This document shows, piece after piece, positions 1 through 8,641 of a stretch of 29,150 nucleotides of DNA. Numbering within the stretch: position 1 is the stretch's first letter; each line of letters begins with the position of its first letter. The notes below the pieces were generated by a model. The model was not told the DNA's origin. It did not search any database and was given only the letters and a program-made list of their open reading frames with translations. A program made the position numbers and the translations under genes. The stretch is from Ectocarpus siliculosus (taxonomy: Eukaryota > Sar > Phaeophyceae > Ectocarpales > Ectocarpaceae): contig FN649745.1 of assembly GCA_000310025.1 (NCBI GenBank), positions 25,176 to 54,325 of the forward strand, given 5' to 3'.

Positions 1-3000
1 GGGGGGGGGGGGACCTCTAATTTAGCCCGAGGGTGGGGTCCTTAGCTCCTCTCGTGGGGTTACAAATCGCCGGCTGTATAGGTTTTAGTATAGGGGTCCT
101 TAACCGGGCTCACAAAGCGGTGCTCCTCAAGTTCCTAGCTTAGATATCATGTGGAGCATCAAGTTCTTAGCTGCCAAGCGCCTAACCGCGGGCCACTATC
201 TGTATCTTGTATTTCGCCATCCCAATACTCGCGTTTCCTACCCGTTCTCTTTACCGTACAATGCGTCTTCAGCGCTCGACTAACCGTATCTGACGATGAC
301 AATAGCGCCGTCCACCGACACGCCCATTCCCTCCAGCTCTCGAAAGTCTTCCGGTCGGCCGTAGTTGGCGTACACTAGAGGGGCTGTTACGTCTCCGGAG
401 GGGGAGTAGCTGTTGCCGCGGAGTCGAAGAAAGTCGCCCCCAAGGAGGGCAACAAAAAAGTGCGTGTGCGGACAGGCGTCTAAGGGGGGCACGATGCGAC
501 TTGTCACAGCGGTTTGGAATGCACACAGATACCGACAAGCCTTCTAGACCGGGTGTCCCTCCGGTCGACATGCCTGCACCGTTGTAAGGTGAATAATTCG
601 AGGACCAAGATGAGCTACGGCGGTAGAACGCGGCATGATAACCAAATCAACTTCAATTGCCACGGTACACCATGCAACACAAACGAATAAACGGGCTGTT
701 GCCGCCGCCGCCGCCACCACCACCACCACTACCACGAACAGCAACAATAGCAACAACGACGACGACAACGACAACGACAAACCGCTACAACAACAACGAC
801 AACAACAACAACAACAACAACCAACGCACCCATTGTAGGTATGATTGCGGAGCCACGTGTCCGAGGTCGTGTCCAGGTCGAGCGTGTCCTCCGACAGAGA
901 AGCCGTGAACAGCACCGACCCACTGTTCGAGTCCACGAGCTCCAGGGAGCTTTGGATGGGGTTGGACAGCAGTGCGTTGACCGGCTGCACTTCGACACTA
1001 GGGATACCGAACGAGGAGAAGCGATCGTGGACGTATTGCGCCATCTGGCAAGCAAAGGCATGCGAGGGTGGGCGGATTTTTCATACGAAAGCTTGGTGGT
1101 GGGTACGTGTCTCCTGCCGTCGGTTCTGTATTAAGCACATCACTGAAGCAGATACAGAATAGCAGCATTGACGGCCGGCCAACTCACAACAATCACCGAA
1201 TCGTGAGCAAGGCAAAAAGCCTTACTCTGTCTCACCAACGATTGAGAACGGCGTACTAAGGTTTTAGGGATCGGCACTTAACCTGTTACACTAATTTAGG
1301 CTATTATAGGATACTGTGTAGAGCCTGCGGCTGAGCTCAGTTTCTGACGCCGATTTTCGTACCAACATTTCCCCCAAATTTCCAACATTCTGAGCCTGGA
1401 TTTCTTTGATTGGGGCGTGGTCCTTATGCATACGAGGGGCTCTCATGATTAGGCTGGGAGAGTTCGTTCTGAAGCCGATGATGAAAGGAGCTGAGCGGAG
1501 AGTGCGCGACTCGCACTTGTACCCCAAGGGCACGATGTGCGGGAAAGAGTCCATTGAGTGGATACAGGCACGAGTGGGTATTTTGGTATTTTGGTATTTT
1601 GGCCTGACGCAGCAGATGATAAAAGTACAATCGTGACAGCTGATTGGTGCTGCGACTACAAGATGTTCGGATTCCATCATGTGGCAATCGTTCTGTCGCA
1701 AGTGTTCGATGACTTCACACCATAGTTTTCCCGGAACTTATTAATCTACACAATTCTTGAAACCACAGAACAACAAGACGTTCGAAGGTAGAAGATGTTG
1801 TGAACTCCGTGATGTCGCAACATTCCTGTCGGAAGTTATTCCAAACCAATGCACCGGGTCACAACGTCATGCTTGAAGAATGATGGTGCGAACTTCAACG
1901 TGCTCTAACTCGCCTCGCCTCTGGAGTCTCGAGCCCGCGACAAAAGGGGTGTTGTGATCTAACAAAAGGCTGACACGCTCAGGCGGGCGAAGACCGCCGG
2001 GGAAAAAGCTAACAGGCGTCCGCAAACTGATGTAGTACCGCACGAAAACGTCCTGCTTAAGATCCCAGTAATGGTTGAACTCTTGCGTCACAGCACCCAC
2101 GAAGAATTGTAGTTAGGTGCAATACTGCCGTACATTAGTGGGCCGGCAAAGGTATGCGTTTTGGACACAACTGGAAGCAACCCGTGCGTGTAAACACCGA
2201 GCGGTTCGTTGTCAAGCTGGGGCGCTGGAGGTCAGCCGGACAGATGTCGGAGGGACACCAGTATCTTATTGCGCGTACGACTCTCCTCGCGACCTACGTG
2301 TGGCAACGAGCGACACTGTGGGTACACCACATATAGGTTTGATCTGTTTTTGAAACAAGACCAAGATCCCAGGAAGTGAGGTTTACCCGTCGCGGACCCA
2401 TGCACGTAGTGCTACAAGCGTGAGCCTACAAGTAGACGTCTGTGTGGCAGGGGGTCAGTTCTCTCTTCCGTGGGAGGTTGTAGTTAGATGTCGCCTCGTT
2501 TGTTGGGCATGCAGTACATCAGCAGCCCGCCGACCACTAGCGAACTTCGCGGGGGATCCGCAACTGTCCTCGGGTCGGAGATAGGGTGCGCGCCGCCACG
2601 GGACAAAACTGTGTTCAACGGGACGTTGAAGTTTTTCGTCGCTGTGGCCGAAAAAAATACACCCAGGCCAGCAGGTTTGCACAGAGGAACGTCAACTACC
2701 ACCCGACCACTGCACCACCAGCACATGCTCAATTGACTTGGCGGTTGTCGTGAAGCGTGCTTGACGCAGAACACACGCGCGCCCCACGCAGAGGATCCCC
2801 GTTCCCGCTGTCCGTGTGTTGCGGTTCGTGCGAAGTACAGCGTCGTCGTCACTGTGTGTGATTACGTACGAGTGATGATGCATCTGGACAACACAACGCA
2901 GAACGTGATTCAAAGCTTCGTTCTTGTCCCTCAACTTTGATCACCTCAAGGTCTCCGGGAGTGCCTGCGACGTGAGGCTTGGACGTGATGTGCTGCAGCG

Positions 3001-3199
3001 ATTCTCTTGCCCCTTCCGCAGATGGGACGTCGACAAACGTTTGTTCGAGCTTGCTCAAAATGCACGAGCTCGGCTGCGTACGTAACAGCAACAGTGTCGC
3101 GAGGAGCAGCGGCAGACCAGGCGCCCCCACCTGCCGAATGTTCGGCATCGTCCTCCTCCCTGGCTTTCTCTCTCCCTCTCTGTCTCTCGGTCTCGCCAT
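1..3199 (-). CDS. Glutamate carboxypeptidase II-like peptidase (M28 family), 5' part of gene, runs off left edge
   Basis: Zinc peptidase of the PSMA/NAALADase/plant AMP1 family, normally about 700 residues; only about 198 N-terminal residues are in the window. Exons: 3199-2945, 1044-830 and 409-285, with donors GAG|GTGATC, AATGG|GTGCGT and TACG|GTTAGT and acceptors CCAG|ATG and ACAG|CTAC; intron phases 0, 2, 1. Exon 1 gives a basic leader, a hydrophobic stretch (LPLLLATLLLL, about residues 28-38) fitting a signal peptide or anchor, then the family motif KPHVAGTPGDLE. Exon 2 reads MAQYVHDRFSSFGIP, where family members have a similar helix before the LLS motif. Exon 3 reads YSPSGDVTAPLVYANYG and GAIVIVRYG, the entry to the protease-associated domain. 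The catalytic zinc ligands lie beyond the window. A second in-frame ATG at 3148-3146 is an equally good start. No exon 4 was recognised in bases 1-284. The family call is firm; substrate is unknown. Confidence 0.85.
285..409 (-). CDS. Carboxypeptidase exon 3: start of protease-associated domain
   Basis: It begins after CGGCAACAG and reads YSPSGDVTAPLVYANYGRP, then EDFRELEGMGVSVDG and AIVIVRYG, the signature before the 'KVFRGNK' region of the family. The exon ends G|GTTAGT in phase 1. The open frame extends upstream of the acceptor, but that part does not match the family and is treated as intron. Confidence 0.82.
695..828. repeat. Compound trinucleotide microsatellite (CCG/CCA/CAA/CGA)
   Basis: On the plus strand this runs from GCC repeats through CCA repeats to CAA and CGA repeats, ending in (AAC)n at about 801-820. 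It lies in carboxypeptidase intron 2 and reaches within a few bases of the exon 2 donor at 829. Translations through it (poly-Q/N, poly-P/T or poly-C/V) are repeat artefacts. Confidence 0.95.
830..1044 (-). CDS. Carboxypeptidase exon 2
   Basis: 71 codons plus two bases. It begins directly after a TTTGCTTGCCAG acceptor and reads MAQYVHDRFSSFG, EVQPVNALLSNP and GSVLFTASLSEDT, in the order seen in glutamate carboxypeptidases. Its ATG is internal, not a start. It ends in the codon for G of YNG, split GG|GTGCGT. The donor is followed within a few bases by a TTG/GTT trinucleotide array. Confidence 0.82.
1045..2944 (-). other. Carboxypeptidase intron 1 (1900 bp)
   Basis: A long GT-AG intron between two well-matched exons. 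It holds a short tandem repeat, (TATTTTGG)x3, at 1579-1602. A 136-codon minus-strand open frame at 1291-1701 shows no family I recognise. No coding exon was identified inside the intron. Confidence 0.7.
1579..1602. repeat. Tandem repeat, 8-bp unit x3
   Basis: Three perfect copies of TATTTTGG within carboxypeptidase intron 1. Confidence 0.9.
2945..3199 (-). CDS. Carboxypeptidase exon 1: signal/anchor and N-terminal motif
   Basis: 85 codons in phase 0. The first ATG (3199-3197) is followed by a 17-residue Arg/Lys-rich leader and a second ATG at 3148-3146; either gives an N-terminal hydrophobic segment directed to the secretory pathway. Residues LQHITSKPHVAGTPGDLE match the 'PH-AGT' region that opens the M28B ectodomain. 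The exon ends at GAG|GTGATC, and translation resumes in frame at base 1044. Confidence 0.8.
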
Positions 3200-3564
3200 T
3201 ACAATGATGAGTGTGTGTACCAGAGATGGGCGGCAGTCTCATTTTTTCGGGGGGGCCGCGGCTGCGACAGCTAAGAGGGTGAAAACGAAACGAGGCGTAC
3301 ACCGGATTGACAGTCTCGCATGTTGCTATTCGGCAGTTCAAATCCCTGCGGGCAGGTCATCATTCATGTAGCCTTTCGTACCCGCCAACAAGCCGAATGC
3401 CATCATACCTGTCTCTATAACAGGGTGGAAGGGCAACGCACCCTTGCAGAGAGTCATTGTACAATCTAGTGTGTCTGTGCTTGATCATAGACCGAAACTG
3501 CAAAGGGACGAAGAAACTGCGCAGACAAACACGACTGGAGAACCGCCCGTAGTATATACAGTAG
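3200..3564. promoter_or_regulatory. Divergent intergenic region between carboxypeptidase and zinc-finger genes
   Basis: Only 365 bp separate the two start codons (3199 minus, 3565 plus), so this stretch must hold both 5' UTRs and probably a shared bidirectional promoter. A GTATATAC sequence lies at 3551-3558, too close to the plus-strand ATG to be a normal TATA box for it. An in-frame TAG at 3562-3564 directly precedes that ATG. No known operator motif was recognised. The promoter role is inferred from layout. Confidence 0.5.
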
Positions 3565-3639
3565 ATGCATCGCAGAGCGGTGACGTGCCGGCTCTGCCAA
3601 CAGCAGTTCTTCCCAGCCTCGCTCAAGTTCCACCTTAAG
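3565..3639 (+). CDS. Zinc-finger gene exon 1
   Basis: 25 codons beginning MHRRAVTCRLCQQQFF, supplying C8, C11 and H23 of the first C2HC finger. The donor is CTTAAG|GTAACA. It uses a different frame from the longer open frame covering 3444-3638, which is a shadow. Confidence 0.7.
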
Positions 3640-6508
3640 GTAACACGTTGTTCATAGCACAACAGTAGACAAACGGGTGTGTGATGGTGCTGCATATTAG
3701 GAGAGCTCTATGACACAGCAACAGCAGTGACAGTACTCACGCCCCCTTCGTACAGAGTAGATTGGAGTAGTCCGTTTAAAGCGCCCGCGTTAATGAAACA
3801 AACGCCAATTTCCGGTCCAGCCTAAATTCTTAATTATGGGCTGAAATTTCAGGGTGCGTTGTCCAATTTCTAGTGTCTGTTTTCTTATTTTTCCTGGAAA
3901 TTTGAACCCATTTTTCATAATTATTTAATCGCGGGGCGCTACATAACTGTCGACAAAAGTAGCGGTACGAATTGGTTGTATGCAAGGCTGCACCGACGAC
4001 GCTCACTTGGGACGAACGTCGGACTCCACATCTACTCGGGACGTACTCGCTAAAATTCTGCATTCTTCTATAAACCTGGTACACTGTAGGTGTGTGCGAA
4101 GAAACCGGAGCACATCGAGCTACCGTGCGACCACTGCAACGAACGGTTTCCGTGCACGGTCCTACAGGTACGTACAGAAGCATTTTTGCACAAGGAGCAT
4201 ACGTAGACTACGTCAGCACGCATGTTGATGCTTTCGTTGTTTCCATCCCAACTGCCCCAGGACGCAGTCTACGCCTTTTGGTATATGGCGCACAAGCCGG
4301 GGACACACCGGAGGAATTATCCACATTTCCTCCTGGGGTTCTTGCGACAATATTGAATTCGATAAGGGTTCAGCACTCCCTATTCCCTTTCGTCGTACGT
4401 ACCACGACTAGGAGCTGTTCAGTTACAATTGTGTGTGCTGTAGTTGGCAATGAGCACGTCTCCCCACTCGTTGACGCGTTGCGCCTTAAATGCAATTGCC
4501 AGTGTTCACGACTGCTCCGAAGCAGGTTTGTTTGTGTCATTCTGCCATTGTGGATGCTAGAATGGTTTAGTCTCAATTCTGCCCCGAACCCTGCCGTGCG
4601 AACACCTTGTTGAGTTCGGCAAATCATCTCACTCATTCCCCCCTCAAGCATGCCCCGTATCGATCTACGTAACCTTCTTCGCTTCCCCAGACACGTGTGC
4701 TCTAGCTGCTCTCCACAGCGTGCTATTAATCCCTTGCACCATCATCAAAACGTGTTTCTTGGCCTCAGATGCACATGAAAATGTGCGGGCGAGGTCGAAG
4801 ACGAGCAAGAACCACTCCTGGTAGGGTTGTACAATCGCAAGACCCCACGAGGCGTCTGTCGCAGGGCGGGCGACGTGGTGCTAGCGGCGACAACCCTACG
4901 GCAGGAACAAGGACGAGTCGACAGCAAGACCAGCAACAGATTCATTCCCCCGTAGGCTCTGCAGCCGTAAGGAAACACAGAACATTCCCAGACGACGAAA
5001 AAGCGTGTGATGAGATATTGGGATTAAACCAGTCCGGTGACGAGCGCAGCAGCAGTGATACTAACTTTGCAACCATCGGAGGTGATGGGGATAGCGGAGG
5101 CGTTAGCACCGCCGTGGAAACGTCGTGCGATGGGCGAATAGCCTGCTCCAACTGCAAGCGTCGGTTTTCCTCCGACAGGGTAGGCGTCCATGAAGAGATA
5201 TGCAAGCGTGTCAACACAACGGAATCAGTTCGCGCCGGCACCAACAAGGGCAAGAGAGGAAGCTACAAGACTAAAAGGACGGCATCTCCTACGAGCTGCT
5301 TGTACAGGCAACGATTGAGCAATCCCGTCGTTGGTGGGACACTGGCGCCAGCGGTAGGACGCTGGGCACGGGAGCGCTCTTTGGGTCGAAAGCAACGACG
5401 CTTCAGGACTCATCATACTGTTGATGATGCCGGAGACAGACCGGTGGGTGTACGAATAAGTGCGTCCCAAGAGACGGTATCTATGAATCGATGAAGATAG
5501 CAGGATTTTTGAAGCAGGTTTTCTGCCTGTGTAAAGCTTACAATATGCGTTTTGAGCGCGGCCAACCTGAACCCCCACGCTGTTTGTTGGAGATCTTCAC
5601 ACATCTGGATAAATGTGTACGGAATCCGTGCTACACTCTGTAGACGCGCCTAGCTCGAGAATTTCTTCGTCTCTTTCGCTCCCACACTCTTTCGGCCGCG
5701 GTCATTTATTATTGTAATTGGGTTCGTTGTTCTCAAACATTTCCGCAAAGCAAGGACAACGAACGACGCACCTGGCTGTTGCTCGTGCAAATGACTGTTC
5801 CCTGTTCTATTCACCACCCCGCAACAGTTTTTAGCCCAAATCGACCAAGCCTGGACGTTGGGCGGGAGCCAAGGTCAGCCAGATACCGCCACTATCACCA
5901 GCTCACCACCCATGGTCGACGCTTCCAGAGCACTAGGACCAGGAGCTCTCCGTTCAATGGGCGAAGAGCATCGAGATTCCACCGGCTTTAGCAGCCTCGG
6001 TGGTGATACATCATGGCTTCAGCCCATGGACGGTAGGGCACGTAGCGGGGCATTGAGGGACTTGCGGTCGTGGACAGAACGAGACCCTAACCTTCCTTCT
6101 AACGCCGTAGCGAACACTGCAACTCCTCGCGGCGAGCACGAGGCACAACAAAGACACGAACGGCGCGGTACCAGTGCCACGGTCTGGGAGTCGTCCTCGA
6201 ATACAACGTTGCGAGCCACGGGAACTCCGACGAGGCTGTTCGTTGGACGCGCCGTGTCAAGGAGTTGTTCACCGGTCCGGCAAAGACGCGGGAGTACCAG
6301 CACCGGAGTTTGTCCGCATCGGCACGAAGGGGGCAATGCCCGAGGAAATGTCGTCGGTAGCCGTGGTGGCATGAGCGGAGACTCTGGAAAAACCGATTTG
6401 GGGAGAACAAAGAAGGGTTTAGGCGGAGGCGTCGAGAAATCGTGTTGTGGGGTTGGGTTCTTTTCCCCTTATGCTAGAGACGGGCGGCGAGTAAGCTTGC
6501 TCAAGTAA
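3565..6508 (+). CDS. ZC2HC1-type (zf-C2HC_2) zinc-finger protein
   Basis: Four exons: 3565-3639, 4090-4167, 4769-5443 and 5828-6508, about 502 residues. Joining them creates two C-x2-C-x11-H-x3-C fingers that no single exon contains: finger 1 is C8, C11, H23, C27, split after K25 (AAG|GTAACA; TGTAG|GTGTGT); finger 2 is C38, C41, H53, C57, split before M52 (CAG|GTACGT; CTCAG|ATG). A third finger, CSNCKRRFSSDRVGVHEEIC (C177, C180, H192, C196), lies whole in exon 3. The spacing and the R-F and R-V/L-x2-H pattern match the ZC2HC1/FAM164 family. All introns are phase 0. The start at 3565 has an in-frame TAG just upstream. The rest is Arg/Ser/Gly-rich and probably disordered. The exon 3 donor could instead be at 5476 (ACG|GTATCT); exon 4 is supported only by an open frame and a good acceptor. 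Role unknown: such fingers often mediate protein or nucleic-acid binding. Confidence 0.72.
4090..4167 (+). CDS. Zinc-finger gene exon 2
   Basis: 26 codons after an ACACTGTAG acceptor, reading VCAKKPEHIELPCDHCNERF. The first C closes finger 1 and the CDHC pair opens finger 2. The exon ends CTACAG|GTACGT, a near-perfect donor. A 173-codon open frame overlapping it in another frame is a shadow. Confidence 0.72.
4769..5443 (+). CDS. Zinc-finger gene exon 3
   Basis: It begins at the CTCAG acceptor with MHMKMC, which completes finger 2; that ATG is therefore internal. It then carries an Arg/Gln/Ser-rich linker, an acidic Asp/Gly/Ser patch (about residues 130-165), and the complete third finger, followed by a basic tail. 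The donor chosen is CCG|GTGGGT; ACG|GTATCT at 5476/5477 is the alternative, 33 bp further on. Confidence 0.7.
5828..6508 (+). CDS. Zinc-finger gene exon 4 (putative terminal exon)
   Basis: Open in phase 0 from a pyrimidine-rich CCGCAACAG acceptor to TAA at 6506-6508, 226 codons. It starts FLAQIDQAWTLGGSQGQ and is Ser/Arg/Gly-rich with no fourth finger. Support is the matching phase, the acceptor and the long open frame. It could be a separate exon set or partly untranslated. Confidence 0.5.
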   Translation, partial: FLAQIDQAWTLGGSQGQPDTATITSSPPMVDASRALGPGALRSMGEEHRDSTGFSSLGGDTSWLQPMDGRARSGALRDLRSWTERDPNLPSNAVANTATPRGEHEAQQRHERRGTSATVWESSSNTTLRATGTPTRLFVGRAVSRSCSPVRQRRGSTSTGVCPHRHEGGNARGNVVGSRGGMSGDSGKTDLGRTKKGLGGGVEKSCCGVGFFSPYARDGRRVSLLK

Positions 6509-7140
6509 AAATGTCGAGCTCGATTGGATCGGCGATCATGCTCCAGGAGCTCGAAAGCCTTAAGAACCCCTGTGGTTCATGTCAAGTGCATGATGCGCGT
6601 TCCGAAGGGTTGTGTATCTTCCGTTTTCCGGTCAACCCGCTGGCTCCGTTTGAGTGTGGTGGCTTGAGCTGTGTCTGTCGCCTAAAGGCGGTATGTCTTT
6701 CGGTGGAAAAGCTACACATATCGCACAACAGATCAATTCCGGAAACAGGAAGAGCCCACTCGCGCTGGAATATTCTGCTAAAGAGCACCAGTAGTTTCTC
6801 AAATAAAGCGCCCTTGGAGGTGTATACGTTGGTCGGTAAAAATTCACTGTCGGGAAGTTCCTTTCGTTTCCTCATCCAACACACTATCATCACCGTGGTT
6901 GTTGCAGTTGTTGTTGTTGTTATTGTTGTTATTGTTGTTTTTTTCTCCACAGTAAAAACCGTGGCGAAAACAGGAAAAATTATTAAGCAGCAACAGATTA
7001 CAGTACAAGCCAGGACCCCCACATGCGGCGCATCAACAAAAAACGCCTCCCTGTATCCCAGCTCTACGAAGACATCACACAGCAAGGCTTAAAGACGTCC
7101 ATTGGGCGCTTTCACAGTTTTTCCAAGGTCTGTCTACCAA
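6509..7140. other. Convergent intergenic region with GTT repeat
   Basis: Holds the 3' UTRs of the zinc-finger gene (plus) and IFT144 (minus). An imperfect GTT/ATT trinucleotide array lies at about 6898-6944. Open frames here on both strands show no family similarity. No clear polyadenylation signal was chosen. Confidence 0.6.
6898..6944. repeat. Imperfect GTT/ATT microsatellite
   Basis: Repeated GTT units interrupted by GCA and ATT, ending in a T run, in the convergent intergenic space. Confidence 0.9.
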
Positions 7141-8641
7141 TCAGCCAGCCGCCGGCACGTTGTGGTTGCCGCGATACGCCCCCCCGCCAGCAGAGGCAAC
7201 CGGAGCTGAGTCCTTCGCCCTGCCCTCGCCGTTCTTGTGGTCCCGGGCGTCCGCTGCCCGCCCGCCATCGTCAACGCCAAAGGCCTCGTTCACCGCCCCT
7301 CGGCCACCGCCGCCCGCCGAAGACCCCGCAGCAGCGCCCGTATCTCGCCCTCCCGGCGCGCCGTCGTTCTCCTTGCCCTCCTCTCCGTCGTCCAGCTCGT
7401 TGTAGCGCTTGAGGTAGTCGGCCACCTCCGCCGGAGAGGCCTTGACGAGCTCCCCGCTTCGCACGAGCTGCCCGGTGACGGGATCCGTCCCGGTGTAGCC
7501 TAAGTACTCGCCTCCTCCTCCTGCTGCTGCCCCTCTCGGTGCTGTTGGTTCTACTCGACCGTGTGCTCCACCGGCCTCGTCGTTTGCCGCCGCGTCGGTC
7601 TGTTTTTCTTCGCGGTCTTCGCCGTTTCCCCGTCTCTCGTGGGGCTTGGAGTTGTTCGCCTGTCCGTCGAGGATACGAAACGACGAGAGGGAAATAGGTA
7701 AGCCTCGACATAGAAAAGGCACAGTGTTGCTAGGCCTGCTCTCACAGATGATCAGCAGCAGTGACTCTGCAACAACCAGTCTGTGAGTGCCTCAATGCAG
7801 CCACCTGTATTTAGCCATACGGATTTCTGATGTGTACAATATTGTGTCAGGAACGCTTTCGTTCGGCGCTATCAACTGAAAATTTTGTTTTGCTCGTCGA
7901 AGAAAACATTTCGTCCGGAGAAAGTGACTTGATCTGAACTCGATGCGTCCGCAAGTTGGCTAGCAAACGCGCGTGGATGTGAATACGCGTGGAAGAGAGA
8001 GCCCACAGCAACAACAATCCCGACAAGAATAACTACAACATTGTCTCGAATATTCTAGGAGGATGGTGTATGCACATGTGCCCTACCTGTTCGTACTGCA
8101 GGTGACTCTCGTAGTGCGACAGGAGTGCCGGCATCCTTGACCTCGGACAGAGGCACCAGTCCTCCTTCACCATGTGCTGTCCCGTTATGACACACATAGG
8201 GAGAGCGTCCTGCCAGAACAACGGCGCGAACATCAAATCAAGGGCGGAGGGGGGTGGGAGAGATGGCGATCGATCGAGACAGGTCTTGTTTAGATCGGTG
8301 AGAAGGACAAGCTGTAGGGAGAATGCGGGCTGGCACAAACGTGAAACAATGACAACAAACAATCTCGAAGGTCATCACAACCACAAGCCCCATGACCAAG
8401 ACGACCGTAACCGTCGACAAACGCCAACTACGACCACGTACTCCGGCAACAAAAATAGCCCTTGACACGAAAGAACCACCCCGCTTACCTTCGTAGAAGG
8501 GCACTCGAGTTGGGTGATCGGCACCTCAGCCGCGCTGATGGGGCACTTGGAAGTCGGCTCTGGCTCTTCGTCGCGGTTCGGACGGCGAACGATGGCCTCG
8601 ATGTTGCGGCGGTACTTCTTGTCGATTTGTCCTCGGTACTC
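7141..8641 (-). CDS. WDR19: IFT144 exons 19-21: zinc-ribbon-like end and low-complexity tail
   Basis: Exon 19 8641-8489, exon 20 8209-8087, exon 21 about 7506-7141 with TGA at 7143-7141. Exon 19 reads [20 protein letters not shown], the canonical lead-in to the C-terminal zinc region. In this region animal WDR19 has paired cysteines; here only the first of each pair remains (C1353-P-I-S, C1367-P-S-T, C1392-P-R-S), with C1377, H1383 and C1390 also present. Exon 21 replaces the last Cys pair with DPVTGQLV, then runs [17 protein letters not shown] and about 80 Gly/Ala/Asp-rich residues. The exon 21 acceptor (GGCGAG|TAC) is chosen for phase only and may be wrong. Confidence 0.82.

Noticed and set aside
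544-1044. 166-codon open frame with a poly-Cys/Val stretch.
   Set aside because: Only its first 71 codons match the carboxypeptidase; the rest is intronic trinucleotide repeat read through past the donor.
1291-1701. 136-codon minus-strand frame in carboxypeptidase intron 1.
   Set aside because: No recognisable motif, and it lies between two exons that join correctly without it.
4092-4613. 173-codon plus-strand open frame.
   Set aside because: It overlaps zinc-finger exon 2 in another frame; the finger residues and splice sites support the other frame, and this peptide matches no family pattern.
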